Source of the DNA: Prevotellaceae bacterium UBA4372 | Lineage (GTDB): Bacteria; Bacteroidota; Bacteroidia; Bacteroidales; Bacteroidaceae | Length of the DNA: 7,611 bases | NCBI GenBank assembly: GCA_002391275.1 | Contig: DGSC01000060.1 | Span: 23,138 to 30,748 of the forward strand | Reading direction: 5' to 3' | Part shown: positions 6,235-7,611 of the stretch, piece by piece | Layout of the letters: each line of letters opens with the position of its first letter | Numbering within the stretch: position 1 is the first letter of the stretch | Position numbers and translations under genes: made by a program | The notes under the pieces: model-generated | Database searches by the model: none | What the model was told of the DNA's origin: nothing | What the model saw: the letters and a program-made list of their open reading frames with translations, nothing else

Positions 6235-7119
6235 TCAGGCCTTCAGCTCGGCGGGCACTTCGGGCATGGCACCGTTCTGCGTGCAGACGTATGCGCTGAC
6301 GCGTACGGCAGTACGGTGGGCTTCGGCGACGCTCTTGCCAGCCAGTATGCTGGCTACGAAGGAGCCAGTGAACGAGTCGCCGGCGCCTACGGTGTCGGCC
6401 ACGGTGACTTTCGGCGTCTCTTGGAACGAGACAGCCCCGGGTGTGAAGACGTAGGAGCCGTTAGTGCCGCAGGTGAGCACGAGCATATCGAGGTTGTACT
6501 TGCCCAGGATGAGCCAGCACTTGTTCTCGATGTCGAGGCCTGGATAGCCGAACATGCGGCCGATGAGCACGAGTTCCTCGTCGTTGATCTTGAGGATGTT
6601 GCAGCGGCGTATGCTCTCCTGGATGATCTCCTTGGTGTAGAACTGCTGGCGCAGGTTAATGTCGAAGATCTTGAGGCAGTCGTCGGGCGTGGCGTCGAGG
6701 AACTTCTGGATGGTGGTGCGGCTTACGATGTTGCGCTGTGCGAGCGAGCCGAAGCATACGGCACGGCACGAGCGTGCAATGGCAGCGATATCATCGTCGA
6801 AGGGAATGTTGTCCCAAGCCACGTTCTCCTTGATGTCGTACGTGGGGATACCGCCTTCGGCCAGCGTCACCTGCACGGTGCCGGTGGGGTAGGGCACGCG
6901 GGGGAGCAGGTCGTTGAGGTTGTGCTCGCGTAGGGCTTCGATGGTCTCGTCGGCCAGCTTGTCCTCGCCGAGAGCGCTGATGGCGATGGTGTTGTCCGAA
7001 CCGAGGAACTGTCCGGCATGGTAAGCGAAGTTGGCAGGTGCGCCGCCGAGTTTCTTGCCTTCGGGCAGCACGTCCCACAGGACTTCGCCCAGGCCTACGA
7101 CATAACGTTTTTCGTTCAT
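6235..7119 (-). CDS. PfkB-family sugar kinase, probable fructokinase
   Basis: This 294-residue protein matches the PfkB (ribokinase-like) family over its whole length. The N-terminal signature lies at about 25-39 (GGAPANFAYHAGQFL), contacting sugar. FDINLRQQFY lies at 152-161 and KINDEEL at 177-183. The C-terminal ATP/anion-hole signature DTVGAGDSFTGSF lies at 242-254, with Asp248 as the expected catalytic base. The family phosphorylates sugars with ATP in the cytoplasm. The GGAPANxA form and the short length favour fructokinase (fructose to fructose 6-phosphate) over ribokinase or 2-keto-3-deoxygluconate kinase. The upstream sugar transporter ends only 4 nt before this ATG (7117-7119), so the two are almost surely cotranscribed and translationally coupled. 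Substrate is inferred from family form and neighbour, not proved. Confidence 0.9.
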   Translation of the reverse strand: MNEKRYVVGLGEVLWDVLPEGKKLGGAPANFAYHAGQFLGSDNTIAISALGEDKLADETIEALREHNLNDLLPRVPYPTGTVQVTLAEGGIPTYDIKENVAWDNIPFDDDIAAIARSCRAVCFGSLAQRNIVSRTTIQKFLDATPDDCLKIFDINLRQQFYTKEIIQESIRRCNILKINDEELVLIGRMFGYPGLDIENKCWLILGKYNLDMLVLTCGTNGSYVFTPGAVSFQETPKVTVADTVGAGDSFTGSFVASILAGKSVAEAHRTAVRVSAYVCTQNGAMPEVPAELKA

Positions 7120-7123
7120 AGTC

Positions 7124-7611
7124 TTATGCGTTTTTTAGTTGTTTGATATAAGAAAACAAGTAGATGACACCCACTGCCATGACGAGCACCGCGCCGGCCT
7201 GACCCATGGCATCGCTCATGACGCCCATGAGCAGCGGGAACACGGTGCCGCCGAAGAGGCCCATGATCATGAGGCCGCTGACCTCGTTTTGCTTCTCGGG
7301 CATGGATTCGAGGGCGGTGGCAAAGCACATCGAGAAGACGTTGCTGTTGCCGTAGCCCACGAGGGCGATGGCGGCATAGAGCACCAGCTTGGTCTGACCG
7401 AAGTAGAGGCCGCACATCGACAGAGCCATCATGCAGACGGATATAATAAAGAACGTGCGCATGCGCAACACGCGCAGGAAGAAGGAACCCGTGAGGCAGC
7501 CGATGGTACGGAAGATGAAGTAGAGCGAAGTAGCGAAGGCAGCCTCGTTGAGCGTCATGCCCAGGCGCTCCATCAGAATCTTGGGAGCGGTGGTGTTGGT
7601 GCCCACGTCGA
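7124..7611 (-). CDS. Major facilitator sugar transporter, FucP-like (C-terminal part)
   Basis: The frame is open to the right edge, so the true start lies outside the window; about 162 codons are visible. The sequence DVGTNTTAPKILMERLG at its start resembles the middle of FucP/glucose-galactose-type transporters in Bacteroidetes. Five hydrophobic helices follow, including FATSLYFIFRTIG, FFIISVCMMALSM, VLYAAIALVGYGNSNVF, SGLMIMGLFGGTVFPLLMGV and AGAVLVMAVGVIYLFSYI, consistent with the second half of a 12-helix carrier. The protein ends in a short KQLKNA tail. FucP relatives are proton-coupled monosaccharide importers in the inner membrane. The close coupling to a probable fructokinase suggests fructose or a related hexose as substrate. 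From memory, a FucP-like importer with a fructokinase also occurs in the B. thetaiotaomicron fructan locus; that link is an analogy only. Confidence 0.88.
   Translation of the reverse strand, partial: DVGTNTTAPKILMERLGMTLNEAAFATSLYFIFRTIGCLTGSFFLRVLRMRTFFIISVCMMALSMCGLYFGQTKLVLYAAIALVGYGNSNVFSMCFATALESMPEKQNEVSGLMIMGLFGGTVFPLLMGVMSDAMGQAGAVLVMAVGVIYLFSYIKQLKNA

Noticed and set aside
6085..6933. 282-residue open frame on the plus strand opposite the sugar kinase
   Set aside because: It mirrors the kinase codons, begins before the terminator hairpin and runs through it, and has the Gly/Ala/Val/Glu/Asp bias of a shadow frame.
7124..7606. GTG at 7604-7606 as start of the transporter gene
   Set aside because: The frame stays open to the window edge, and the residues before the GTG continue the family sequence; half the expected 12 helices are missing, so the gene simply begins outside the window.

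Overview
The window looks like core chromosome of a Bacteroidales bacterium, probably Prevotellaceae or a close relative. Three things suggest this. The protein sequences match the Bacteroidetes forms of RimP, NusA and IF2, the last with a long Lys/Gln/Glu-rich N-terminal extension. Upstream regions carry the Bacteroidetes promoter pattern (a -33 TTTG-like box and a -7 TAnnTTTG box). The genes lack clear Shine-Dalgarno sequences and have A/T-rich start regions instead. Every gene supported here lies on the minus strand, so transcription runs from right to left; the long plus-strand open frames are shadows.

Right part (about 6136-7611): the C-terminal half of a major facilitator sugar transporter of the FucP type, cut by the window edge, is followed 4 nt later by a PfkB-family sugar kinase most like fructokinase. 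Together they form an import-and-phosphorylate pair. A perfect 15-bp hairpin lies about 60 nt beyond the kinase stop and is the likely end of this transcript. This may be the edge of a fructan or sucrose utilisation locus, but no hydrolase or SusC/D gene is inside the window.

Middle (about 5610-6135): a spacer of more than 500 bases without a convincing gene. It ends in a well-matched promoter (TTTG-N20-TACTTTTG) and a leader of about 100 nt that can fold into two competing or pseudoknotted stems ahead of rimP. Two weak open frames, each broken by one stop, cross the spacer on opposite strands.

Left part (1-5610): the classical transcription/translation operon rimP-nusA-infB, then cvpA, then a strong intrinsic terminator. 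RimP matures the 30S subunit, NusA controls RNA polymerase pausing and termination, and IF2 delivers initiator tRNA. CvpA is a small membrane protein. The spacers inside the operon are filled with simple repeats; the nusA-infB spacer holds an inverted repeat that overlaps the nusA stop and ends just before the infB start. Beyond the terminator, sufB (Fe-S cluster assembly) begins from its own promoter and runs off the left edge.

Most of the window is ordinary housekeeping sequence, and I see no convincing new system. The observations most worth checking are the rimP leader structure, the nusA-infB inverted repeat, and the content of the spacer upstream of rimP.
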